A stretch of 7,774 nt of DNA from Mycobacterium sp. (GTDB lineage Bacteria > Actinomycetota > Actinomycetes > Mycobacteriales > Mycobacteriaceae), in contig JAFAQO010000488.1 of the NCBI GenBank assembly GCA_019246375.1, positions 1-7,774 on the forward strand. Reading direction: 5' to 3'. A program made the translations under genes and the position numbers. Each line of letters starts with the position of its first letter. Within the stretch, counting starts at the first letter, position 1. A model generated the notes under the pieces. It was not told where the DNA came from, did no database searches, and saw nothing but the letters and a program-made list of their open reading frames with translations. Below are positions 1 through 6,756 of this stretch, piece by piece.

Positions 1-1169
1 GGCTGCGAAACCTGTTGAAACCCGATCAGTTCCCGTATCAGTCCAAGACCGGTTGGACGTACGACTCCGGCGACTACGAGACCACCATGCGCAAAGCCAT
101 GGACATGATCGGCTACGACGCGCTGCGCGCCGAACAGAAACAGAAACGGGAGCGCGGCGAGCTGATGGGCATCGGGATGTCCTTCTTCACCGAGGCCGTC
201 GGTGCCGGTCCACGCAAGGACATGGACATCCTGGGGCTGGGGATGGCCGACGGTTGCGAACTGAGGGTGCACCCCACCGGGAAAGCCGTTGTGCGACTGT
301 CGGTCCAAACCCAGGGCCAGGGCCACGAGACGACGTTCGCCCAGATCGTCGCCGAGGAGCTGGGAATCCCGCCCGACGACATCGAGGTGGTGCACGGCGA
401 CACCGACCAAACCCCGTTCGGGCTGGGCACCTACGGCAGTCGGTCGACACCGGTGTCGGGTGGAGCCGCGGCGCTGGTCGCACGCAAGGTGCGCGATAAG
501 GCGAAGATCATCGCGTCCGGCATGCTCGAGGTGTCGGTTGCCGACCTGGAGTGGGAGAAGGGGTCATTCCACGTCAAAGGTGACCCGTCGGCCTCGGTGA
601 CCATCCAGGACATCGCGATGCGTGCGCACGGGGCAGGGGATCTCCCGGAAGGCATCGAGGGCGGCCTGGACGCCCAGGTCTGCTACAACCCGGAGAATCT
701 GACCTACCCCTACGGTGCGTATTTCTGCGTGGTCGAAGTCGATCCGGGCACCGCCGTGGTTAAGGTACGCCGCTTCCTGGCCGTCGACGACTGCGGCACC
801 CGGATCAACCCGATGATCATCGAGGGCCAGGTGCACGGCGGCATCGTTGACGGGATCGGCATGGCGCTGATGGAGATGATCGCCTTTGACGAAGAAGGCA
901 ACTGCCTGGGCGGCTCGCTGATGGACTACCTGATCCCGACCGCGATGGAGGTGCCGCATCTGGAGACCGGCTACACCGTGACGCCGTCGCCGCATCACCC
1001 GATCGGCGCGAAGGGGATCGGTGAGTCCGCCACCGTCGGTTCACCACCCGCGGTGGTAAACGCAGTGGTGGATGCACTGGCGCCGTTCGGAGTTCGGCAT
1101 GCCGACATGCCGCTGACTCCGTCGCGAGTGTGGGAGGCGATGCAGGGCCGGCCTCGACCGCCGATCTAG
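1..1169 (+). CDS. coxL: Carbon monoxide dehydrogenase large (molybdenum) subunit, C-terminal part
   Basis: This is the C-terminal 388 residues of an aerobic Mo-CODH large subunit, which oxidises CO to CO2 at a Cu-S-Mo centre carrying molybdopterin cytosine dinucleotide. The frame is open through the left edge (first full codon at base 3), so the true start is outside. CoxL is usually about 800 residues, so roughly half is missing. Visible family signatures are QGQGHETTFAQIVAEELG (cofactor-binding region), the GTYGSRSTPVSGGA loop, and GIGESATVGSPPAVVNAV near the C-terminus. The Glu codon at 1023-1025 in that last motif corresponds to the conserved active-site Glu of xanthine oxidase family enzymes. 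The AYxCSFR copper-cysteine loop that separates true (form I) CoxL from form II homologues lies to the left and cannot be inspected. The coxD, coxG and coxE neighbours support a genuine CODH. The alternative is a form II CoxL-like hydroxylase. Confidence 0.93.
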   Translation, partial: LRNLLKPDQFPYQSKTGWTYDSGDYETTMRKAMDMIGYDALRAEQKQKRERGELMGIGMSFFTEAVGAGPRKDMDILGLGMADGCELRVHPTGKAVVRLSVQTQGQGHETTFAQIVAEELGIPPDDIEVVHGDTDQTPFGLGTYGSRSTPVSGGAAALVARKVRDKAKIIASGMLEVSVADLEWEKGSFHVKGDPSASVTIQDIAMRAHGAGDLPEGIEGGLDAQVCYNPENLTYPYGAYFCVVEVDPGTAVVKVRRFLAVDDCGTRINPMIIEGQVHGGIVDGIGMALMEMIAFDEEGNCLGGSLMDYLIPTAMEVPHLETGYTVTPSPHHPIGAKGIGESATVGSPPAVVNAVVDALAPFGVRHADMPLTPSRVWEAMQGRPRPPI

Positions 1170-1220
1170 AGGGGCGTGGCGACGATGCGGGGCGGGCCCC
1201 GAGGAGAAGCCGCGCAATTG

Positions 1221-1225
1221 AGGAG
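1221..1225 (+). promoter_or_regulatory. Ribosome binding site of the xdhC-like gene
   Basis: AGGAG lies 6 bases before the ATG at 1232. It decides the start of the xdhC-like gene against the further upstream GTG at 1130, which would overlap the end of coxL and add about 34 residues with no family resemblance. Confidence 0.75.
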
Positions 1226-1231
1226 TACCCG

Positions 1232-1975
1232 ATGACGATGAGTGAACGCGCCGAGCAGCTGTTCCGCGCCCGGACACCGTTCGTGCACGCCACCGTAGTG
1301 CGGGCACAACAGCCGACCTCGGCGCATCCCGGCGACGAGGCGATCCTCTTGGCAGACGGAACAATCGAAGGTTTCGTCGGCGGCCACTGCGCGCAGAACT
1401 CGGTGCGCAAGGCGGCGCTGGGCGCCCTGCAGGCAGGCGAAAGCGTGCTGCTGCGCGTGCTACCCGACGGCGACGTGCATTTCCCGGAGGCACCCGGTGC
1501 CCGGGTCGTCGTCAACCCGTGCCTGGCCGGTGGTGCGCTGGAAATCTATCTGGCCCCGCGGCTGCCCGCACCGCTGATCCGGATCTACGGTGGCACACCA
1601 ATTGCTGATGCACTGGCCGGCGTGTGCGATCTGCTCGGCTACGCCGTGGCGCGCGACGATGTCGGCACGGTGGCCGGCGCCACCGCGGTGGTGATAGCCA
1701 GCCACGGCGGTCCGGAAGCCGAAACGATCCGGGCCGCACTGGATGCCGGCGTCGGATACATCGGCTTGGTGGCCAGCCGGGCGCGGGGCTCCGCGATCCT
1801 GGACGGCCTGCAGCTGTCCGATGCCGAGCGCGCGCGGGTACATAGCCCCGTTGGTTTGCCGATCGGCGCCAAAGCGCCCGCCGAGATCGCGATATCGATC
1901 ATCGCCGAGGTTATCCGCGAGATCCGCGTGGGCGGACTGCCGGTGGCCTGCAGCGCTGAGGAAGCCGACGCATGA
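1232..1975 (+). CDS. XdhC/CoxF-family molybdenum cofactor chaperone
   Basis: A 247-residue protein of the XdhC/CoxI family. Characterised members bind the molybdenum cofactor, protect it during sulfuration and insert it into xanthine-oxidase-type enzymes; the CODH homologue CoxF is needed for a functional Cu-S-Mo site. The N-terminal domain has VGGHCAQNSV (about residues 49-58) where most family members read GGCVE-like; Cys53 is the candidate cofactor-contacting cysteine. The C-terminal Rossmann-like domain begins near residue 116 (LIRIYGGTPIADAL). It continues with TAVVIASHGGPEAETI around His158 and ends with the typical GLPIGAKAPAEIAISIIAEV from residue 208. The usual GAGH loop reads GGTP and the following segment is short, so the protein is smaller than many XdhC proteins. 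The gene lies 62 bases after coxL and its stop overlaps the next start (ATGA). Cytoplasmic, with no signal or membrane segment. The family is sure; CoxF versus CoxI is not resolved. Confidence 0.88.
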   Translation: MTMSERAEQLFRARTPFVHATVVRAQQPTSAHPGDEAILLADGTIEGFVGGHCAQNSVRKAALGALQAGESVLLRVLPDGDVHFPEAPGARVVVNPCLAGGALEIYLAPRLPAPLIRIYGGTPIADALAGVCDLLGYAVARDDVGTVAGATAVVIASHGGPEAETIRAALDAGVGYIGLVASRARGSAILDGLQLSDAERARVHSPVGLPIGAKAPAEIAISIIAEVIREIRVGGLPVACSAEEADA

Positions 1976-2565
1976 CCGTGCGGCGAGTCACCGGTGTCGT
2001 GCTCGCAGCCGGCAGCTCCGCACGGCTCGGCACCCCCAAACAGCTACTGCCATACCGGCATACGACAGTGCTCGGCGCCACCGTCGGCGTCACCCGCAGC
2101 GTTGGGTTCGACCAGCTCATCCTCACCCTGGGCGGTGCGGCACCAGCGGTACGGGAGGCCGTGCGGCTAGCCGGTATCGACGTCGTGTCGGTCGATGACG
2201 CCGGCACGGGTTGTTCGGCGTCGCTGCGGGCCGCGTTGCAGCGCGTGGATCCGCACGCCGCCGGGATCGTCTTGATGCTCGGCGACCAGCCCGCAGTGGA
2301 CGCCGCGATTGTTCGCCGGGTCATCGCCGAAGGGACGGCTCATCCCATCGCGGTGTGTCGGTATTTCAATGGCATCGGTCATCCGTTCTGGTTCGGTCGG
2401 GCGGTATTCGGTGAGCTTGCATGTCTGCACGGCGACAAGGGCATCTGGAAGCTGGTCCAGTCGGGTGCGCACCCGGTGGCCGAAGTCGCAGTAGACGGCA
2501 CTATTCCGCTCGACGTCGACACCTGGGACGACTACCGGCGGCTCGTGGAGTTGGCGCCGCGGTGA
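1972..2565 (+). CDS. MocA-like molybdenum cofactor cytidylyltransferase
   Basis: A 197-residue nucleotidyltransferase of the MobA/MocA fold. The N-terminal signature LAAGSSARLGTPKQLLP (residues 11-27) is the nucleotide-binding loop. The AAG form with PKQLLP is typical of MocA, which uses CTP to make molybdopterin cytosine dinucleotide; MobA, which uses GTP, usually reads LAGG. GDQP at 104-107 holds the presumed Mg-binding Asp105. Further family marks are GHPFWF (136 on), GDKGIWKL (154 on) and a C-terminal LDVDTWDDY (about 180-188). Because CODH carries the cytosine dinucleotide cofactor, a dedicated cytidylyltransferase in the operon makes sense. The ATG overlaps the upstream stop by 4 bases and the stop overlaps the next GTG, so translation is probably coupled on both sides. 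CTP specificity is inferred from motif and context. A close alternative is another NTP_transf_3 enzyme of unknown substrate. Confidence 0.87.
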   Translation: MTVRRVTGVVLAAGSSARLGTPKQLLPYRHTTVLGATVGVTRSVGFDQLILTLGGAAPAVREAVRLAGIDVVSVDDAGTGCSASLRAALQRVDPHAAGIVLMLGDQPAVDAAIVRRVIAEGTAHPIAVCRYFNGIGHPFWFGRAVFGELACLHGDKGIWKLVQSGAHPVAEVAVDGTIPLDVDTWDDYRRLVELAPR

Positions 2566-3434
2566 CGATTTTCGCCGACGTGAACGACGTGATCCGCCGC
2601 TTCGACGCCGAGGACTACCTGCTCGATATCGGGACGGCGTCGGCGATCTATCTCGCGGTGGCGCTGGGAAGGCCACTGCTATTGGAAGGCGAGCCTGGCG
2701 TCGGTAAGACGACGGCAGCCAAAACTCTTGCCCCGGTGCTGGGGACAACACTTGTGCGGCTGCAGTGCTACGAGGGATTGACGGCCAGCGAGGCCCTTTA
2801 CGACTGGAACTACCAACGTCAGCTGCTGTCCATCCGGCTTGCCGAAGCGCGCGGTGCCGGTATCGACGAATCAGACCTGTACACCGAGCGATATCTGGTG
2901 GATCGGTCGATCCTGCAGTGCGTGCGACACCGCGGGCCGACACCACCGGTGCTGCTGATCGACGAAATCGACCGAGCCGATGACGAATTCGAGGCGTTGC
3001 TGCTGGAGTTCCTCGGTGAATCCGCCGTCACCGTCCCTGAGCTGGGCACCTTCGTGGCCGAACATCCGCCGATCGCGGTGCTGACCTCCAACCGCAGCCG
3101 TGACCTGCATGACGCGCTGCGGCGACGCTGTTTGTATCACTGGATCGACTACCCCGAACCGTCCCGGGCGGCGGCGATCGTACGTCGGACCGTACCTGGG
3201 GCGACGGCCGCGCTGATCGAGCATGCTACCCAGTTCGTCAGTGCGGCAAGGGATCTCGATCTCGACAAGTCACCCGGGATCGCGGAGACGATCGACTGGG
3301 TCGCTGCCTTGGTCTCGCTGGGTGTCGCAGATCTCGTCGACGCGGATGTGGTCGCCAGCCTGGGTGCACTCGCCAAGACCCCCGACGACCGCACCCTGAT
3401 TGGTGAGGCGCTCGTCGAGTACAGCAAGACATGA
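2562..3434 (+). CDS. coxD: MoxR-family AAA+ ATPase, CoxD-type CODH maturation factor
   Basis: A 290-residue single-domain MoxR-type AAA+ ATPase. CoxD of Oligotropha carboxidovorans is required for sulfuration of the molybdenum site before copper is added, and works with the VWA protein CoxE. Visible motifs are Walker A GEPGVGKT (residues 43-50, Lys49), Walker B LLIDEIDRAD (catalytic Asp134 and Glu135), sensor 1 LTSNRSRDL (Asn177), and DALRRRCLYHWIDYP with candidate arginine finger residues 187-189. The segment YEGLTASEALYDWNYQRQLL is the conserved post-Walker-A region of this branch. The chosen GTG start overlaps the upstream stop (GTGA) with GGAG 11 bases before it. It gives a protein starting VTIFADVNDVIRRF, a normal family N-terminus. 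In-frame upstream sequence from 2421 lies inside the previous gene and shows no homology. The gene pairs functionally with the VWA gene at 4053. Confidence 0.9.
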   Translation: MTIFADVNDVIRRFDAEDYLLDIGTASAIYLAVALGRPLLLEGEPGVGKTTAAKTLAPVLGTTLVRLQCYEGLTASEALYDWNYQRQLLSIRLAEARGAGIDESDLYTERYLVDRSILQCVRHRGPTPPVLLIDEIDRADDEFEALLLEFLGESAVTVPELGTFVAEHPPIAVLTSNRSRDLHDALRRRCLYHWIDYPEPSRAAAIVRRTVPGATAALIEHATQFVSAARDLDLDKSPGIAETIDWVAALVSLGVADLVDADVVASLGALAKTPDDRTLIGEALVEYSKT

Positions 3435-3439
3435 GAGGA
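3434..3439 (+). promoter_or_regulatory. Ribosome binding site of coxG
   Basis: AGAGGA begins on the last base of the coxD stop codon and lies 8 bases before the coxG ATG at 3448. This is the clearest ribosome binding site within the tightly packed part of the operon and supports that start over the in-frame upstream GTG near 3400. Confidence 0.65.
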
Positions 3440-3447
3440 CGCGAGCG

Positions 3448-4056
3448 ATGAAGATCGCCAACGAGTTCACCGTCAGCGCTCCGATCGAGCAGGCGTGGGA
3501 CGTGCTTTCCGACCTGGAACAGGTGATCCCGCTGATGCCCGGCGCCCAGCTGGTCGGCCGTGACGGCGAGGACGTCGTCGGCAAGGTCAAGGTCAAGGTC
3601 GGGCCGGTCACCAGTGAATTCAGCGGTAAGGCACGGTTCGTCGAGCACAACCGCGACCAATATCGCGCCGTCATCGATGGCAAAGGCAAGGAGGCGCGCG
3701 GTACCGGCAATGCTGCAGCTACGGTCACCACCCAGCTTCACGCGGCCGGAGACTGCACCCGCGTTACGGTCGACACCGACTTGAAGATCGTCGGCAAGCT
3801 GGCCCAGTTCGGCAGCTCGATGTTGCAGCAGGTGTCGGAGAAGTTGCTGGGCCAGTTCGTCGAGCAACTCGAAGCGAAGCTGGCCGCGTCGAACCAACCA
3901 TCGGTACCGCAAAGTCCGGAGCCGGCGGCGCCTGACGAGCCGGCTCCCATCGACCTGGTGAAGCTCACCGGTGCCAACCGGATCGTCAAGTACGCGCCGG
4001 TGTTGCTGGGGCTTGCGTTGCTGGCAGCGGTATGGGTCCTCCGCCGACGGAAATGA
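3448..4056 (+). CDS. coxG: CoxG-type SRPBCC protein with C-terminal membrane anchor
   Basis: A 202-residue protein with a CoxG/SRPBCC (START-like) hydrophobic-pocket domain at about residues 1-148. Typical family features are MKIANEFTVSAPIEQAWDVL, then VIPLMPGA, and SEFSGKARF in the middle. A Pro/Ala/Glu-rich linker follows (about 149-172). A single hydrophobic helix (about 182-198, YAPVLLGLALLAAVWVL) ends in RRRK, so the protein looks tail-anchored with the domain in the cytoplasm. CoxG proteins recruit CODH to the membrane. Work on mycobacterial Mo-CODH proposes that CoxG carries menaquinone between the membrane and the enzyme, and the hydrophobic-pocket fold, flexible linker and anchor all fit that. 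It sits between coxD and coxE, 13 bases after coxD and overlapping coxE by 4 bases. No signal peptide. Family and topology are confident; the quinone role is inferred by homology. Confidence 0.9.
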   Translation: MKIANEFTVSAPIEQAWDVLSDLEQVIPLMPGAQLVGRDGEDVVGKVKVKVGPVTSEFSGKARFVEHNRDQYRAVIDGKGKEARGTGNAAATVTTQLHAAGDCTRVTVDTDLKIVGKLAQFGSSMLQQVSEKLLGQFVEQLEAKLAASNQPSVPQSPEPAAPDEPAPIDLVKLTGANRIVKYAPVLLGLALLAAVWVLRRRK

Positions 4057-5255
4057 ACGTCCCGCTGCTGCTGCGGGGAGTCGATGCTGCGGCGTTCGCG
4101 GCGGCCCTGGTGGCGCGGCTGCGCGGCGTCGGGATACGGGTGTCGGCCAGTGGTCCGGCCACGTTGGTCGAGGCGTTGCGGCAGTTGGCGCCGCGCACCC
4201 GACCGCAGCTGTACTGGGCGGCGCGGTTGACGTTGGTAAACCGCATGGAGGATCTCGCCGCGTTCGACGCGGTGTTCGCTGCCACCTTCGGCGATGCCAT
4301 GGTGGGTCCCGATCCGTCGGGGCGACACTCGGCCCCGCGGCGCAAAGCAGCAGTGGCGGGGATGCCTGGCCGGGGCGCCCCAGCCGAGCCCGCCGCTGCC
4401 TTGCCCTGGTCCACTCGTCCGTCGCGGGTCGCGGTGCTCGACCACGCCGAGCCCAGCAGGACCGGTGTCTGGGTGCCCGACCCGCTGCCCAGCCGCCTTG
4501 CCGCGCGGGCCGAGGAACCGTTCGACCGCTTCGATCCCGACGACCTGCGCCTGCTGGGTTCCTGGCTCGAAGCGTCGGTTGCCCGGTGGCCTCGGCGGCG
4601 CAGTCTGCGGCTGGCGCCCAGCCGGCACGGCAAGACGATCGACCTGCGTCGAACGATCAATGCCTCGCGTGCGACCGGCTGGGAAACCGTCCTGCTGGCC
4701 CGAACCCACCGGCGCCGGCGGCACCGCCGAGTCGTTCTGGTCTGCGACGTGAGTCGCTCGATGCAGCCGTACGCGACGATCTATCTGCATTTGATGCGCG
4801 CCGCGGTGCTGCGGCAGGCCAGGATCCGCCCGGAGGTCTTCGTGTTCTCGACGTCGCTGACCCGGCTCACGGCCGCGCTGGCGCACCGGTCGCCGGAGGT
4901 GGCGTTGGAGCGGGCCAACGCGAAGGTGACAGACCGTTACGGTGGTACGCACATCGGTCGAAGCATCGGTGCTCTGCTGGCGTTGCCGCACGGCAATGCC
5001 CTGCGTGGCGCGGTGGTGATCATCGCCTCGGACGGCTGGGACAGCGATCCGCCCGAAGTGCTGAGTCACGCGCTGGCCCGGGTGCGTCGCCGCGCCGCGT
5101 TGGTGGTTTGGCTCAATCCGCGAGCCGTGCACCCTGAATTTCAGCCCCTGGCCGCTTCAATGGCGGCGGCACTGCCCCATTGCGACCTGTTCATGGCGGC
5201 GCACTCGCTGGCCGGCCTGCGCGAGCTGCTTGACGCGTTGGCTACTCGAGATTGA
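4053..5255 (+). CDS. coxE: CoxE-type VWA domain protein, CODH maturation
   Basis: A 400-residue VWA protein of the CoxE family. CoxE acts with CoxD, and in O. carboxidovorans is implicated in copper insertion into the CODH active site. An N-terminal helical region (1-220) ends in the family signature IDLRRTINAS. The VWA domain (about 228-400) has a complete-looking metal-ion-dependent adhesion site. It shows DVSRSM (DxSxS from Asp232), the Thr of YGGTHIG (Thr299) and the Asp of ASDGWD (Asp327). The usual DVSGSM reads DVSRSM, which keeps the ligands. Residues about 85-125 are Pro/Ala/Gly-rich and probably a disordered linker. I chose the ATG at 4053 because it forms the ATGA overlap with coxG seen elsewhere in the operon. 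The in-frame ATG at 4032 would add seven residues inside coxG coding sequence. It appears to be the last gene of the operon. Cytoplasmic, without membrane segments. Confidence 0.89.
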   Translation: MNVPLLLRGVDAAAFAAALVARLRGVGIRVSASGPATLVEALRQLAPRTRPQLYWAARLTLVNRMEDLAAFDAVFAATFGDAMVGPDPSGRHSAPRRKAAVAGMPGRGAPAEPAAALPWSTRPSRVAVLDHAEPSRTGVWVPDPLPSRLAARAEEPFDRFDPDDLRLLGSWLEASVARWPRRRSLRLAPSRHGKTIDLRRTINASRATGWETVLLARTHRRRRHRRVVLVCDVSRSMQPYATIYLHLMRAAVLRQARIRPEVFVFSTSLTRLTAALAHRSPEVALERANAKVTDRYGGTHIGRSIGALLALPHGNALRGAVVIIASDGWDSDPPEVLSHALARVRRRAALVVWLNPRAVHPEFQPLAASMAAALPHCDLFMAAHSLAGLRELLDALATRD

Positions 5256-5320
5256 GCGGCGCGGCCGTGAGCAGCCGCGGCGGTCAGACATCTGTGCGCC
5301 GTTCCGTGTGATACCGCTCC

Positions 5321-5326
5321 TATCCT
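5321..5326 (+). promoter_or_regulatory. Candidate -10 element of a leaderless promoter before purT
   Basis: TATCCT fits the mycobacterial TAnnnT -10 consensus and lies 7 bases before the ATG at 5334. Transcription would then begin at about that ATG, giving a leaderless message. No convincing TTGACA-like -35 hexamer is seen about 17 bases upstream, which is common in mycobacteria. The call rests on position and a short motif only. Confidence 0.35.
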
Positions 5327-5333
5327 GAGCAGC

Positions 5334-5384
5334 ATGCACCTAATGACGGTGGATGAGCCGGTTCACGGGCAGCCCAATGACTGA
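5334..5384 (+). CDS. Possible leaderless upstream ORF (16 residues) overlapping the purT start
   Basis: A 16-codon frame, MHLMTVDEPVHGQPND, starts exactly where a message from the candidate -10 element at 5321 would begin. Its TGA at 5382-5384 falls just after the likely purT ATG at 5377 (ATGACTGA arrangement). In mycobacteria a 5'-terminal ATG is translated efficiently without a ribosome binding site, so this frame could feed ribosomes to purT by termination-reinitiation. The likely purT start has only a weak ribosome binding site, which is consistent. Nothing in the peptide itself is recognisable. It may simply be a chance frame in a GC-rich leader. Confidence 0.3.
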   Translation: MHLMTVDEPVHGQPND

Positions 5385-6693
5385 GGGACAGGGTAAGCCC
5401 GTGGGGGATGGCGTAACAGCAGAGCCCGACCAACAGCACGAGTTGCCCGAAAAGCGGGAGCAGACGGAGAATCAGCCGCATCAAGATTTAAACAACGCTG
5501 GCCGGGTGAAGGTAATGCTGCTCGGTTCCGGCGAACTGAGCCGAGAACTGGCGATCGCCTTTCAGCGTCTCGGCGCCGAGGTGATCGCTGTCGAGCGATA
5601 TGCCGACGCGCCGGCACACGGTGTCGCCGACCAGTCGCTGGTGGTCAAGATGGCCGACACCGACGAGTTAACGGCGGTGATCGGCCGACTGCAGCCCAAT
5701 TACGTCGTGACACTGACCGACGCCGTTGCCGCCGACGCGTTGACAGCCGCCGCTGAATCGGGCATGACCGAGGTCGTTCCCAGCGCCCGCAGCGCGCGGC
5801 TGACCACTGACCTCGAGGGCTTGCGGCGGCTGGCCGCCGACGAGCTCGGGCTGCCTACCGCGCCGTTCTGGTTCGCCGGATCCCTGGACGAACTCAAGGC
5901 GGTGGCCGCCCACGCCGGTTTCCCGCTGCTGGTGCGGCCGCTCGGGGTGGTGGCCGGTCAAGGGCAGTCGACGGTCGCGGGGCCCGACGACGTCGAACCG
6001 GCCTGGCAGCGCGCGGTGTCCGCCGGCAGCCCGCTCACCCACAACCGGGTGCTGGTCGAAACCGCGGTTGAGGTTGACGTTCACGTCACCCTGCTCACCG
6101 TGCGCAGCGCAGGTCCCGCGGGACCGGTGATCGAGTTCTGCGCGCCGATCGGGCACGGCGAGGCAGGCGGTGACGTGCTGGAATCTTGGCAGCCTCAACA
6201 GCTGAGCCCGGCGGCGCTGGACGTCGGCAAGTCGGTCGCCGCGCGCATTGTCAAGGCGCTCGGCGGCCGCGGCGTCTTCGGTGTGGAACTGATGGTCCGC
6301 GGCGATGAGGTGTACTTCTGTGACGTCACCGCACGCCCTTACGAGAGCGGTTTGGTGACGCTGCGCACCCAGCGGCTCTCCCAGTTCGAGTTGCAGGCCC
6401 GGGCGATTCTGGGCCTTGCGGTGGACACCATCATGATTTCGCCGGGCGCCGCCCAGGTGATCTACTCCGGCCACGACGCACTTGGCGCGTCTGCTGACGC
6501 GGAGGCCCGCGCTCATGGCGCGCTGGCCGAGGCGCTGGCGGTGCCGGAAAGCGACATCCGGGTTTTCAGCTACCACGAGGCCGAGACGCGGCGCAGGTTG
6601 GGAGTGGCGCTTGCCACCGCTCCCGACATGTCGGCGGCACGCGACCGTGCTCGGCAGGTAGCGACCGCCCTGCGCCGGCTGCCGCACCGGTGA
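5377..6693 (+). CDS. purT: PurT-like ATP-grasp enzyme (formate-dependent GAR transformylase family), divergent
   Basis: A 438-residue protein of the PurT family. E. coli PurT uses ATP and formate to formylate glycinamide ribonucleotide (GAR) in purine synthesis. Recognisable segments are VMLLGSGEL (Glu53 equals E. coli Glu22), EVIAVERYADAPAHGVAD, LRRLAADELGLPTAPF, the ATP-grasp region, ESWQPQQLSP, FGVELMV (Glu304) and RRRLGVALATAP. Several ligands differ from E. coli: E82 is Leu113, R114 is Leu146, K155 is Arg187, the SSSGKGQ loop reads VVAGQGQ, E203 is His236, E279 is Asp316, D286 is Glu323 and K355 is Tyr. E195, V198, Q165, R362 and R363 are kept. About 45 polar residues precede the conserved core, against roughly a dozen in E. 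coli. I chose the ATG at 5377; alternatives are ATG 5353, GTG 5506 and ATG 5515, the last two giving a start directly at the core. It probably has its own transcript. Family membership is secure; classical PurT activity is not. Confidence 0.82.
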   Translation: MTEGQGKPVGDGVTAEPDQQHELPEKREQTENQPHQDLNNAGRVKVMLLGSGELSRELAIAFQRLGAEVIAVERYADAPAHGVADQSLVVKMADTDELTAVIGRLQPNYVVTLTDAVAADALTAAAESGMTEVVPSARSARLTTDLEGLRRLAADELGLPTAPFWFAGSLDELKAVAAHAGFPLLVRPLGVVAGQGQSTVAGPDDVEPAWQRAVSAGSPLTHNRVLVETAVEVDVHVTLLTVRSAGPAGPVIEFCAPIGHGEAGGDVLESWQPQQLSPAALDVGKSVAARIVKALGGRGVFGVELMVRGDEVYFCDVTARPYESGLVTLRTQRLSQFELQARAILGLAVDTIMISPGAAQVIYSGHDALGASADAEARAHGALAEALAVPESDIRVFSYHEAETRRRLGVALATAPDMSAARDRARQVATALRRLPHR

Positions 6694-6732
6694 ATTCGCA
6701 CCGCTTTGCCGTCGGTTTTGGCTTGGCGAACG

Positions 6733-6738
6733 CATAAT
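6733..6738 (+). promoter_or_regulatory. Candidate -10 hexamer before the propeller gene
   Basis: CATAAT sits in a short AT-rich patch (CATAATAA) in an otherwise GC-rich gap after purT and resembles TATAAT. No good -35 hexamer stands at a normal distance. If used, transcription would start near 6745 and the dyad at 6757-6770 would lie just inside the transcript. Confidence 0.25.
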
Positions 6739-6756
6739 AACGTCACCATGATGTTT

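Noticed and set aside
1130..1231. Upstream GTG start for the xdhC-like gene
   Set aside because: It would overlap coxL and add residues without family resemblance; AGGAG before ATG 1232 gives a better start.
3738..5132. A 464-codon open frame on the - strand opposite coxG and coxE
   Set aside because: It is Arg/Pro/Gly/His-rich with no recognisable motif, and lies entirely opposite genes with clear domains; a typical antisense artefact of high-GC coding DNA.
5256..5284. Possible terminator hairpin after coxE (CGCGGC 5260-5265 with GCCGCG 5274-5279)
   Set aside because: Only six base pairs with an eight-base loop and no following T-run; such pairings are frequent at this GC content.
6694..6722. 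Possible terminator after purT (ACCG 6700-6703 with CGGT 6713-6716, then TTTGG)
   Set aside because: A 4-bp stem with a nine-base loop is too weak to call.
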